This document shows positions 25,990 to 34,696 of a stretch of DNA of 53,542 bases, one piece after another. Location of the stretch: contig NZ_JABXKM010000118.1 in the NCBI RefSeq assembly GCF_017115025.1, positions 1-53,542 on the forward strand, read 5' to 3'. Every line of letters begins with the position of its first letter. Position 1 is the stretch's first letter. This DNA comes from Nostoc sp. NOS(2021) (GTDB lineage Bacteria > Cyanobacteriota > Cyanobacteriia > Cyanobacteriales > Nostocaceae). The notes under the pieces were generated by a model. That model was given only the letters and a program-made list of their open reading frames with translations. It was not told where the DNA came from and did no database searches. A program made the position numbers and the translations under genes.

Positions 25990-26039
25990 CTTGACATTGA
26001 CATGTTTGTTTTCGGAGTAAGAAACCGATGGGAACGCAA

Positions 26040-27023
26040 TCATATTGAACTAGCAGTCTCCCTAGCAGCTTCTCGCAGCCGCTCCACATCGCGCATCGGT
26101 GGTGAACCAAAGAGCCGCTTGTACTCCCGGTTGAAGTGCGAGGCATCGTCGTACCCCACTCGGTAGGCAGCACTGGTAGCGTCAAGGTTTTCCCCCAGCA
26201 TCAGACGGCGAGCCTCCTGGAGCCGCAGTTGCTTCTGGAACTGCAAGGGACTCATTGCAGTGACAGACTTGAAGTGATGGTGAAAGCCCGAAACACTCAT
26301 TCCCATTTCTCGTGCGATGTTTTCAATCCGAAGCGGCTCGTTAAAGTCTTTACGAAGTCGCTCGACGGCTCTGGCGATGTGGTAGGTGTAGCCGCCCAGA
26401 ACTGCAATATGACGGAGCCGATTACCTTGCTCTCCCTTCAGGAGTCGGTAAATGATTTCCCGCTTAATCAGTGGTGCTAGAATATGAGCTTCAGCAGGGG
26501 AATCTAGAAGCCTGACGAGCCGCACCACAGCGTCCAACAGATTTGCATTCAACGAACTTACATCAATCGCTTTCACATCAGTAGGGCTGCGCGATGAGGG
26601 ATACCCTGCCTCGACCATCACTGAGCCAACGAGGGTGGGGTCAAGATCGAGGCGAACGCTAAAGTACGGTTGCGCCTTGGACGCTTCCAGAATTTGGCTG
26701 ACAATCGGCAGTTCGACCGTAGCAAGCAGATAATGCATCGGGTCGTACTGATAGCGATCGCTGCCCAGAAGGACTTCTTTGCTGCCCTGAGCGATCGCAC
26801 AAAAGGCAGGGATAGAGACACTATGAAGGCATTCCGAAGGCGAGGAGGCGCGGTTGAAGTGCAATCCTTTCAGCGGCTCAATCGTCCCATCATGACGAAT
26901 CGCCTGGGCAATCCGCTCAGTCAGTTCGTCTCTGTGGGCTTGCGCTCTGTCTGCCTCGCGCTTTGCCTGCGGATCGTTCATTAAATCGATATCGGACTTT
27001 TCACTCGTTTTGGCAGCGTTCAT
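26040..27023 (-). CDS. AraC-family transcriptional regulator (AraC_N type)
   Basis: About 327 residues from the chosen ATG at 27023; an in-frame TTG at 27050 would add nine. The N-terminal half (about 30-190, GTIEPLKGLHFNRASSPSEC, then IPAFCAIAQGSKEVLLGSDR) matches the AraC_N ligand-binding domain found in YqhC-like regulators. The C-terminal half has two helix-turn-helix units, IENIAREMGMSVSGFHHHFK and ATSAAYRVGYDDASHFNREY. It is transcribed divergently from the oxidoreductase operon that starts 210 bases away, which is the usual layout for a regulator of that operon. YqhC controls aldehyde reductases in E. coli, so this one probably senses aldehydes or similar electrophiles (inference). Confidence 0.93.
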   Translation of the reverse strand: MNAAKTSEKSDIDLMNDPQAKREADRAQAHRDELTERIAQAIRHDGTIEPLKGLHFNRASSPSECLHSVSIPAFCAIAQGSKEVLLGSDRYQYDPMHYLLATVELPIVSQILEASKAQPYFSVRLDLDPTLVGSVMVEAGYPSSRSPTDVKAIDVSSLNANLLDAVVRLVRLLDSPAEAHILAPLIKREIIYRLLKGEQGNRLRHIAVLGGYTYHIARAVERLRKDFNEPLRIENIAREMGMSVSGFHHHFKSVTAMSPLQFQKQLRLQEARRLMLGENLDATSAAYRVGYDDASHFNREYKRLFGSPPMRDVERLREAARETASSI

Positions 27024-27053
27024 TTCTAAGTTTGCAGGATTGTACAACAATCT

Positions 27054-27068
27054 TAGACGATCGTCCTA
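27054..27068. promoter_or_regulatory. palindrome in the divergent araC/cupin promoter region
   Basis: The perfect 10-bp palindrome GACGATCGTC (27056-27065) is framed by TTA and CTA, so TAGACGATCGTCCTA resembles a TetR-type operator as I remember such sites. It sits 31 bases upstream of the AraC start. It may be the operator of this divergent promoter or a leftover from the donor genome. Confidence 0.35.
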
Positions 27069-27232
27069 TTACTTGTTCTTCAGGATTCTTAGAATGAAGC
27101 TAAAGCGATGAAAAATGATTTCAGCTTCTTGTAAGCATTCTGGATTTTTATTCAAGAGAAAACTCAGTTTTGATTGGGCAAGAGACTTGCCTACTAGCCA
27201 CCAAAATGGCATCAAGTGAAGGAACTAAGAAA

Positions 27233-27628
27233 ATGGACATCAAAAGAAGTGGCTCACAGCCTTCCGCCAAAGGACCGGCTGAGTATTTTACCGGCACTGT
27301 CCGCGTTGACCCCCTGTTCGAGGCACACGATCCAGCACGCACGTCTGGTGCCAGTGTCACGTTCGAGCCTGGCGCTCGGACAGCATGGCATACCCACCCA
27401 TTGGGACAAACCCTGATCGTGACGGCTGGCTGTGGCCTCGTACAACGCTGGGGCGGCTCGATCGAGCAAATTCGGCCGGGGGACGCGATCTGGATCTCGC
27501 CGGGTGAGAAGCATTGGCACGGTGCTACAGCAACCACGTCCATGACGCACATCGCCATTCAGGAATGGCTCGACGGCAAGCCCGTGGACTGGATGGAAAA
27601 GGTCAGCGACGAACAATATCGCCAGTGA
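27233..27628 (+). CDS. cupin-domain protein
   Basis: 131 residues from the chosen ATG at 27233, which follows GAAGGAACTAAGAAA with a usable Shine-Dalgarno. An earlier in-frame TTG at 27170 lacks one. A single conserved cupin barrel with metal-type ligands: [20 protein letters not shown] (motif 1, two His) and [17 protein letters not shown] (motif 2). These (R)-mandelonitrile lyase-like or quercetinase-like small cupins often accompany SDR and aldo/keto reductase genes; the substrate is unknown. It is the first gene of a presumed operon opposite the AraC regulator. A degraded copy of its 3' end recurs at 31519-31614. Confidence 0.88.
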   Translation: MDIKRSGSQPSAKGPAEYFTGTVRVDPLFEAHDPARTSGASVTFEPGARTAWHTHPLGQTLIVTAGCGLVQRWGGSIEQIRPGDAIWISPGEKHWHGATATTSMTHIAIQEWLDGKPVDWMEKVSDEQYRQ

Positions 27629-27684
27629 TCTCCGCATCCGGTGGTTAAAGACCTTGTTAGGTGAAAAATTGAAGGAGAAAAATA

Positions 27685-28455
27685 ATGAGGACGAACGAGA
27701 ATGGAAACTACACAGGAAAAGTTGCGTTTGTGACCGGAGCAGCGAACGGCATCGGTCGAGCTACAGCGCTGGCGTTTGCACGTGAAGGCGCTAATGTGGT
27801 GGTCGCTGACATTTCAGAACAGGGCAATCAAGAAACGGCCCGCAAGATCGAGGAAATCGGCGGACGAGTGCTTGTCGTCAGGTGCGACGTGACGCAAGCC
27901 GAAGACGTGAAGGCAGCTCTTTCCAAGACCATCGAGACCTTCGGGCGGTTGGACTTTGCTTTTAATAACGCTGGTGTGGAACAGAAGAATGCAGCAACAG
28001 CAGAAATTGAAGAGTCAGAGTGGGATCGGATCGTAGACACCGACCTGCGCGGCGTTTTTCTGTGCATGAAGTATGAAATCCCGCTGTTACTCAAGCAAGG
28101 CGGTGGCGCGATCGTGAACACATCATCGGGTGCTGGCGTCATAGGCATCAAGGGCGGAGCCGCATACACCGCCGCAAAACACGGCGTGATCGGACTCACC
28201 AAGTCGGCGGCTCTCGACTACGCCTCACAGAAAATCCGCGTCAACGCTGTTGCCCCCGGTTACATTGACACACCGATGATGGATCGCTTCACTGGCGGCA
28301 CTTCTGAAGGACGCGAACAGGTAATAGCGGAGGAGCCGGTCGGACGGATGGGACAGCCCGAAGAAATCGCTAATGCCGTCGTCTGGCTGTGTTCGGACGC
28401 GGCTGCCTTCGTCGTCGGACACGCCCTGGTCATCGATGGCGGTCAAACGGTGTAG
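27685..28455 (+). CDS. short-chain dehydrogenase/reductase (SDR), copy 1
   Basis: 256 residues. Classical SDR: cofactor motif TGAANGIGRA, adenine-pocket NNAG (NNAGVEQ), catalytic Ser in NTSSGAGVIG and Tyr-x3-Lys in YTAAKHG, and the C-terminal substrate region RVNAVAPGYIDTPMMDR. It reduces or oxidises a small carbonyl/alcohol with NAD(P)H. A clear GGAGAAAAATA ribosome site precedes the ATG. It lies in the operon between the cupin and zinc alcohol dehydrogenase genes. Codon usage here is more G/C-rich than in the flanking cyanobacterial genes. Confidence 0.93.
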   Translation: MRTNENGNYTGKVAFVTGAANGIGRATALAFAREGANVVVADISEQGNQETARKIEEIGGRVLVVRCDVTQAEDVKAALSKTIETFGRLDFAFNNAGVEQKNAATAEIEESEWDRIVDTDLRGVFLCMKYEIPLLLKQGGGAIVNTSSGAGVIGIKGGAAYTAAKHGVIGLTKSAALDYASQKIRVNAVAPGYIDTPMMDRFTGGTSEGREQVIAEEPVGRMGQPEEIANAVVWLCSDAAAFVVGHALVIDGGQTV

Positions 28456-28469
28456 TGATGTTCAGGACA

Positions 28470-28547
28470 GTCGCCTTCGCCATGAGCCAGCCGGAGGATG
28501 TGGACGTCAACGAGATTCTGTTCCGGACTACGCGCCAGGCGCTGTAA
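28470..28547 (+). pseudogene. SDR C-terminal relic, copy 1
   Basis: Reads VAFAMSQPEDVDVNEILFRT, then TRQAL and a stop, the usual end of a different SDR subgroup. It lacks everything before, and starts 15 bases after the stop of SDR copy 1. The last 36 codon bases plus the following CTCCCC..GGCTT..GTACAG recur at 32782-32842. Confidence 0.7.
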
Positions 28548-28601
28548 GCTCCCCCCGGCTTAGTACAGTTCCAGAAGCAAACAAATTAGGAGCATCAATT
28601 T

Positions 28602-29660
28602 ATGTACAACACGAAAGCTTATTCCGCAACCAGTGCAACATCACCTCTGTCCTCTACCAAGATCAAGCGTCGCGATCCAACTGAACACGACGTGCAGATT
28701 GAAATCCTCTTCTGCGGCATCTGCCACTCCGACCTCCATTCGGTGCGTAACGAGTGGAGCAGTATCATGTCCACCGTCTACCCAATTGTACCAGGTCATG
28801 AGATCGTGGGCCGCGTCACCAAGGTTGGCTCGGCAGTTACGAAGTACAAGCCAGGCGACCTCGCCGCGGTCGGTTGCCTGGTCGATTCAGATGGTACCTG
28901 CCCGAACTGCAAAGCTGGGCTTGAGAATTTCTGCCCGAACCAGATCCTCACTTTCGGCTCCCCGGACAAGCACCTTGGAGGTGTCACCTATGGGGGCTAC
29001 TCCGATAGCGTCGTCGTCGATGAACGCTTCGTTTTGCGCGTTCCCTCCAACCTCGATCTCGCTGGAGCCGCGCCGCTCCTCTGTGCTGGGATTACAACCT
29101 ATTCGCCCCTGCGCCACTGGGGTGTCACCAAGGGCAAGAAAGTTGGTGTGGTCGGTCTTGGCGGACTGGGACACATGGGCGTGAAGTTCGCCCGTGCGTT
29201 CGGTGCCCACGTCGTCGTCTTCACCACCTCGCCTAACAAGAAGGAAGACGCGCTCCGCCTTGGTGCTGATGAAGTTGTCGTCTCCCGCAACACCGATGAA
29301 ATGGAGAAGCACGCTGGCAGCTTCGATTTCATCCTCGACACCGTCTCCGCCAAGCACGACATCAACGCCTATCTCAACCTGCTGCGCCGCGACGGCAACA
29401 TCACCCTGGTCGGCGCACCTGAGAAACCCCTGGACATCTCGGCATTCAGCCTGATCATGGGTCGCCGCAGTCTCTCCGGCTCTAACATCGGCGGCATCGC
29501 CGAAACTCAGGAGATGCTCGACTTTTGCGGCAAGCACAACATCACCGCCGATGTCGAAGTCATCCCCATCCAGAAGGTCAACGAAGCCTACGAGCGACTG
29601 CTCAAGTCCGATGTGAAATACCGCTTCTGTATTGATATGGCATCCCTTAAATCTGCATAA
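28602..29660 (+). CDS. zinc-dependent alcohol dehydrogenase (CAD/YahK type)
   Basis: 352 residues of the medium-chain dehydrogenase family. Catalytic zinc ligands are in CGICHSD and GHEIVG; the Rossmann motif is GLGGLGHMGVKFA. The structural-zinc loop reads VDSDGTCPNCKAGLENFC, where one of the usual four cysteines (VDSC in YahK-like enzymes) is Asp, so the structural zinc may be bound differently. YahK/CAD enzymes reduce a broad range of aldehydes with NADPH. A strong AGGAG ribosome site (about 28589) precedes the ATG. It is part of the aldehyde-type operon; long open frames on the opposite strand are GC-rich shadows. Confidence 0.94.
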   Translation: MYNTKAYSATSATSPLSSTKIKRRDPTEHDVQIEILFCGICHSDLHSVRNEWSSIMSTVYPIVPGHEIVGRVTKVGSAVTKYKPGDLAAVGCLVDSDGTCPNCKAGLENFCPNQILTFGSPDKHLGGVTYGGYSDSVVVDERFVLRVPSNLDLAGAAPLLCAGITTYSPLRHWGVTKGKKVGVVGLGGLGHMGVKFARAFGAHVVVFTTSPNKKEDALRLGADEVVVSRNTDEMEKHAGSFDFILDTVSAKHDINAYLNLLRRDGNITLVGAPEKPLDISAFSLIMGRRSLSGSNIGGIAETQEMLDFCGKHNITADVEVIPIQKVNEAYERLLKSDVKYRFCIDMASLKSA

Positions 29661-29687
29661 CCGAGGTGGAACCTCGAAGGAGTAACA

Positions 29688-29724
29688 ATGCAAAAGCGCA
29701 AACTTGGAAACAGTAATCTGGAAG
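29688..29724 (+). pseudogene. aldo/keto reductase 5'-end relic
   Basis: 37 bases starting with ATG match the first 37 bases of the intact aldo/keto reductase gene (31676) with one mismatch, including the first 12 codons ([12 protein letters not shown]). An AAGGAGTAAC ribosome site remains just before it. The sequence then switches abruptly to unrelated DNA leading into the next gene, so the rest was lost when that gene entered. Confidence 0.85.
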
Positions 29725-29796
29725 AGTTGGAAAAGCGAACGGGATTATAGACGGAATCGCCGGCCACAGAACTGTGACTCAAAGAAGGAGGTGCGG

Positions 29797-30588
29797 ATGA
29801 CAAATACACCGCAGAAGGACGGAACTCAATCCTCTGTGAGGATAAGTGAAGCGGCACATAAAAACCATGAGGAACTTTTTCCAAACCACAAATCGACCCT
29901 GAAAGAAACCGACCCTGAACTGATCGAAGTCTTTGACAACTTCGCCTTTGACGAAGTAATTGCTCTCAGTAAGCTGGATACAAAGACAAGGGTCATGCTG
30001 ATTCTGGCATCTATCATCGGCAGCCAAGCAGTAAGCGAATACAGGGTTATGGTGGATGCTGCGATCAATGTCGGAGTAACGCCGATTGAAATCAAGGAGA
30101 TTCTGTATCAGTCGATACCCTACGTGGGTATGGCGAAAGCATTTGACTTCGTTCATGCCACTAATGAAGTGATGTCCAGCAGGGGCATTCAATTACCTTT
30201 AGAAGGGCAATCGACCACCAGCCCGGAAACACGCTACGACAAAGGGCTGGCAATACAGAAAGCTGTGTTCGGCGAGACGATCGATCAAATGTATGAGCGA
30301 TCGCCCAAAGACCAACTACACATTCAAAGGTTTCTGTCTGCCAATTGCTTTGGCGATTATTACACCCGCAATGGCGTAGATATAAGACTCAGGGAGCTGA
30401 TCACACTGTCTATCCTCATTGCTCTGGGCGGGGTTGAATCACAGATAAAGGGGCACGTTCAAGGCAACCTGAATGTCGGAAACGGCAAAGACATCCTGCT
30501 GGATCTAATTACACAATTGTTGCCCTGGGTGGGATATCCCCGAACACTGAATGCGTTGAAATGCCTTCAGGAAGTGGCGACGGAGTAA
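29797..30588 (+). CDS. carboxymuconolactone decarboxylase-like protein, two-domain
   Basis: 263 residues from the chosen ATG at 29797, preceded by a near-perfect Shine-Dalgarno AAGGAGGTG (29785-29793). A start at 29704 would add 31 residues encoded by junction DNA. Two CMD-like helical domains: about 50-140 (KLDTKTRVMLILASIIGSQA, then TPIEIKEILYQSIPYVGMAK) and about 160-260 (IRLRELITLSILIALGGVES, then LITQLLPWVGYPRTLNAL). The redox CxxC of AhpD is absent, so it is unlikely to be a peroxidase. Similar two-domain proteins appear in aldehyde/quinone-type operons, but their substrate is unknown. The base composition is lower in G/C than in the genes on either side. Confidence 0.9.
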   Translation: MTNTPQKDGTQSSVRISEAAHKNHEELFPNHKSTLKETDPELIEVFDNFAFDEVIALSKLDTKTRVMLILASIIGSQAVSEYRVMVDAAINVGVTPIEIKEILYQSIPYVGMAKAFDFVHATNEVMSSRGIQLPLEGQSTTSPETRYDKGLAIQKAVFGETIDQMYERSPKDQLHIQRFLSANCFGDYYTRNGVDIRLRELITLSILIALGGVESQIKGHVQGNLNVGNGKDILLDLITQLLPWVGYPRTLNALKCLQEVATE

Positions 30589-30653
30589 TGGCGATGATAA
30601 TGAGCCATGAACAATACAGGGCTTGATTAAGTCCAAGTAAAAGGAAAATAATT

Positions 30654-31490
30654 ATGAGCAAAGTCTGGTTGATCACAGGCGCTGGTAGCGGTATTGGCAC
30701 CGGAACCGCCAAAGCGGCATTGCAGTCCGGTGACCGTGTAGTTGCGACTGGCCGAAACCTCGACAAAGTGCGTAATGCCTTACGCGATGTTGCAAGCGAT
30801 AATCTTGCATTTGTCCAGTTGGACGTTTCCGACGAGGTACAGGCGAAAACAGCCGTCGAGGAGGCGGTGAAGCGGTTCGGTCGCATCGACGTTTTGGTTA
30901 ACAATGCGGGCTACAGCCTGCTTGGTAATTTTGAAGAGATGACCACAGCCGAGATCGAACGCCAGTTCGCGACGAACTTCTATGGTGTGGTGTACGTCAT
31001 GCGTGCCGTGCTGCCGGTTATGCGTCAGCAGCGGTCGGGCCACATCATCAACATCAGCTCCGTTGCTGGTGTTGTCGGGTTTAAGCACTGTGCTGCCTAC
31101 GCCGCATCGAAGTTCGCGGTCGAGGGCATCTCGCTGTCGGTCGCGGTCGAGGTCGAGGGGTTCGGCATCAAGATGACGCTCGTCGAACCTGGCTTCTTCC
31201 GCACGGATCTTCTGGACGACCAGAATGTCAGATGGCCCAGCAACGCCATTGAAGACTATACCGCCGAGGGCAACGTCCAGGAAACGTGGTCGGCCTACAA
31301 CGGCACGCAGCAGGGGGACCCGGCAAAGTTGGGTAATGCTCTGGTCAAAATCGCCGGGATGGAGAATCCGCCGAAGCTGTTCGTTGCCGGAAGTGACGCC
31401 CTTGCGACGATCGCGCCGGCTGTCGAGGAACGGTTGCAGGCGACGCGCGCCAATGAAGAGCTATCGAAATCAACAGACGGTTCGTTCTAG
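30654..31490 (+). CDS. short-chain dehydrogenase/reductase (SDR), copy 2
   Basis: 278 residues. Classical SDR with TGAGSGIGTG, NNAGYSLLGNFEE, ISSVAGVVG and the catalytic Tyr-x3-Lys YAASKFAVEG. The C-terminal extension (ENPPKLFVAGSDALATI) is typical of the subgroup annotated as oxidoreductase/ketoreductase next to AraC regulators. It prefers NADP(H)-type cofactor by its Arg-rich second strand (ATGRNLDKVR). It is not a recent copy of SDR 1. It is followed by a cupin-gene relic and then the aldo/keto reductase. Confidence 0.93.
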   Translation: MSKVWLITGAGSGIGTGTAKAALQSGDRVVATGRNLDKVRNALRDVASDNLAFVQLDVSDEVQAKTAVEEAVKRFGRIDVLVNNAGYSLLGNFEEMTTAEIERQFATNFYGVVYVMRAVLPVMRQQRSGHIINISSVAGVVGFKHCAAYAASKFAVEGISLSVAVEVEGFGIKMTLVEPGFFRTDLLDDQNVRWPSNAIEDYTAEGNVQETWSAYNGTQQGDPAKLGNALVKIAGMENPPKLFVAGSDALATIAPAVEERLQATRANEELSKSTDGSF

Positions 31491-31518
31491 CGATCGCGCA
31501 AGAAGTATCATCATCAAA

Positions 31519-31614
31519 TCCACGGCCATGATGCACATCGCCATTCAGGAACAGCTCGCCGGCAAGACCGTGGACTAAATGGAACAGGTCAGCGACGAAC
31601 AATACCAGACCTGA
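31519..31614 (+). pseudogene. cupin 3'-end relic
   Basis: About 95 bases resemble the end of the intact cupin gene (27530-27628): MMHIAIQEQLAGKTVD, then a stop where the intact gene has Trp, then MEQVSDEQY. It lies between SDR 2 and the aldo/keto reductase. The start and both metal motifs are missing. Confidence 0.82.
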
Positions 31615-31642
31615 TCTTGGAGTAGACAGTTCCGACCTTTAA

Positions 31643-32683
<1,041 letters not shown>

Positions 32684-32777
32684 GCGGCAAAAAATCTGTT
32701 CTCTGGTTGCATTCCGTAGCTCACTAAGCAAGGCAACACGTGCAAGACAGATAGCTGACAGCGATAGACGAAGGAGA

Positions 32778-32816
32778 AACGAGATCCTGTTCCGACCCAC
32801 GAGCCAGGCGCTGTAA
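32778..32816 (+). pseudogene. SDR C-terminal relic, copy 2
   Basis: Reads N-E-I-L-F-R-P-T-S-Q-A-L and a stop, and matches the relic at 28470-28547 in its last 12 codons and about 25 bases beyond. It marks the right-hand edge of the island. Together with 32684-33121 it forms a gap without intact genes. Confidence 0.75.
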
Positions 32817-32915
32817 GCTCCCCTGGCTTCGTACAGTTCCAGGGGCGGCTCGTGCAGCAAGAAAGTTCTACCGGAGCCATACGGCTGGTGGCTGAGTCGG
32901 TAAGGGTAAAAAGCA

Positions 32916-32959
32916 AAGGCTGATTAGTTACACCATACTGGTTGTAACTAATCAGCCTT
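32916..32959. terminator. strong hairpin at the right border of the island
   Basis: A perfect 17-bp stem (32916-32932 with 32943-32959: AAGGCTGATTAGTTACA and complement) with a 10-base loop that can pair further. There is no long T-run. It probably ends the oxidoreductase operon transcript; from here the sequence returns to the A/T content of normal cyanobacterial DNA. Confidence 0.6.
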
Positions 32960-33121
32960 AACGCTCAAAATTTTTCCGTTGCTAAAACTAAGCCGTAGAA
33001 GGTTGTTTTTTACCATCTCTGACAAATAATCCGCTCTGGTCATTCCCAAGCATTTAGCCTAATTCATGAGCAAATCAACCCTTTACATGGGATGCTGGTT
33101 GATGATTAGTGAGTTTTGCCA

Positions 33122-34036
33122 ATGTCTGTTGTTTCTGCTATCACTGTTACCGTTCCCGCCACAACTGCGAATTTGGGGCCTGGTTTTGATTGCATCGGTG
33201 CAGCTTTAAAGCTGTACAACCAGTTCAAGTTCACTCGCCTAGAAGAGGGTGGGCTAACTATTCATGTCACTGGTACCGAAGCGGAACGAGTCCAAACTGA
33301 TGAGAGTAATCTCCTCTACCAAGCGTTTTTCAAGTTCTATCAACATATAGAGCAGACACCGCCGACTGTAAAAATAGAGATTAAGTTAGGTGTTCCGTTG
33401 GCGAGGGGTTTGGGTAGTTCGGCGACAGCAATTGTTGGTGGGTTGGTTGCTGCTAATCAACTTGAGGGTGTGCCTCTCTCTCAGTCGCAGGTAATGGAGT
33501 TAGCGATCGCAATGGAAGGACATCCTGATAATGTAGTTCCAGCCTTGTTGGGAGGATGTCGTCTCGCTGTTACCAGTGGCGCAGGTTGGGAAATTTGTGA
33601 TGTTCCCTGGCATCAAGATGTTGTACCAGTTGTGGCTATTCCTGATTTTGAACTTTCCACTTCAAAGGCGCGGGGTGTTCTCCCAACTGAAGTAAGTCGC
33701 GCCGATGCGATTTTCAATACCGCACATTTGGGGTTATTGTTGCGCGGCTTGGAAACTGCTAACGGACAATGGTTAAAGACAGCTTTGCAAGATAAATTGC
33801 ATCAGCCTTATCGCAAAGCTTTGATTCCTGGTTATGATGCTCTCAACATCGCGGCTGTTAGTGCTGGTGCTTATGGTATGGTGATTAGTGGTGCGGGGCC
33901 GACACTGTTAGCTTTGGCGGATAAGTTACACTCAGAGGCTGTGGAGGCGGCGATGTTAGCTGCTTGGCAAGAAGAAGGAATTACAGCCGAGGTGCGATCG
34001 CTTTCTCTCGATACCCAAGGCGCAAAAAGCTTTTAA
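33122..34036 (+). CDS. thrB: homoserine kinase
   Basis: 304 residues from the ATG at 33122; a TTG two codons earlier is also in frame. GHMP-kinase fold: the N-terminal substrate block VTVPATTANLGPGFDCIGAA, the ATP-binding motif GVPLARGLGSSATAIVGGL (about 93-111), and the C-terminal SGAGPTLLAL. It phosphorylates homoserine with ATP on the way to threonine. Its length is normal. No thrC or hom gene is adjacent, which is usual in cyanobacteria. The 34079 gene begins 43 bases after its stop. Confidence 0.97.
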   Translation: MSVVSAITVTVPATTANLGPGFDCIGAALKLYNQFKFTRLEEGGLTIHVTGTEAERVQTDESNLLYQAFFKFYQHIEQTPPTVKIEIKLGVPLARGLGSSATAIVGGLVAANQLEGVPLSQSQVMELAIAMEGHPDNVVPALLGGCRLAVTSGAGWEICDVPWHQDVVPVVAIPDFELSTSKARGVLPTEVSRADAIFNTAHLGLLLRGLETANGQWLKTALQDKLHQPYRKALIPGYDALNIAAVSAGAYGMVISGAGPTLLALADKLHSEAVEAAMLAAWQEEGITAEVRSLSLDTQGAKSF

Positions 34037-34078
34037 AAAATTAGATTACTATTTTACTCAGCACTTAAAACTCGATTT

Positions 34079-34588
34079 ATGGAGCAAATTCAGGCTGAAA
34101 TGGCGGCGCTTAACTCTCAAATTCAGATTCTACTAGAAGAACGCGCTGCACTCACTATTAATAATGTAATTTCTGGCGAGAATGATTCACCCCAGGCAAT
34201 GGTTGAAGCGTACCGCCGTCAAGCCAGAGAAAATGCCCAATTATCAGTTGAACTCCAGGGCATAGATGCAGCGATCGCAGCCTTGGAAGGCCAGATAAAA
34301 CAAAAACAAGGTAAGCTAGTGCGATCGCAAGTTGAATCAAAACAACTTATCCAACAGCAGCAGCTAGAGTCAGCGAAAGAAGTGGCACAGGTTCATGCTC
34401 AACGCATTAATCAACTGGCGGGTGAACTGGCGACAGAAGTCCGTTTTCTTAAGGCTTGTGCCAATCAACTGAGTCCAATGTATTGGCAGATTTATTACAA
34501 GCCCTTCATTACTGGGTTCAAAACAATCTCCGTTCCCTATGTCCGCTCAGATGGGGAAGTTTGGACAATTGTCAACCGAATTGTTTAA
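34079..34588 (+). CDS. hypothetical coiled-coil protein
   Basis: 169 residues. Two helical, heptad-like stretches (about 1-30 and 55-125, rich in Gln, Glu, Ala and Leu) predict a coiled coil. The last 40 residues (SPMYWQIYYKPFITGFKTIS, then VPYVRSDGEVWTIVNRIV) look globular. There is no signal peptide. I do not recognise the family. It may be co-transcribed with thrB (43-base gap) but nothing ties the two functionally. Confidence 0.68.
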   Translation: MEQIQAEMAALNSQIQILLEERAALTINNVISGENDSPQAMVEAYRRQARENAQLSVELQGIDAAIAALEGQIKQKQGKLVRSQVESKQLIQQQQLESAKEVAQVHAQRINQLAGELATEVRFLKACANQLSPMYWQIYYKPFITGFKTISVPYVRSDGEVWTIVNRIV

Positions 34589-34696
34589 TGCCAGCATTTC
34601 TAAACTAGAAATACTTTACTAACATTGACTTTTTCAAGAACCATTTGATATGACAAGACAGTTACTAAAATCGTCCATATCAAGAGACTTGAACCT

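Noticed and set aside
28887..29693. 268-codon open frame on the minus strand inside the zinc ADH gene
   Set aside because: G/C-rich genes keep antisense frames open by chance; the plus strand encodes a complete, motif-bearing ADH.
29704..29796. N-terminal extension of the carboxymuconolactone decarboxylase-like protein
   Set aside because: The segment is junction DNA after the aldo/keto reductase relic, and a near-perfect Shine-Dalgarno precedes the ATG at 29797.
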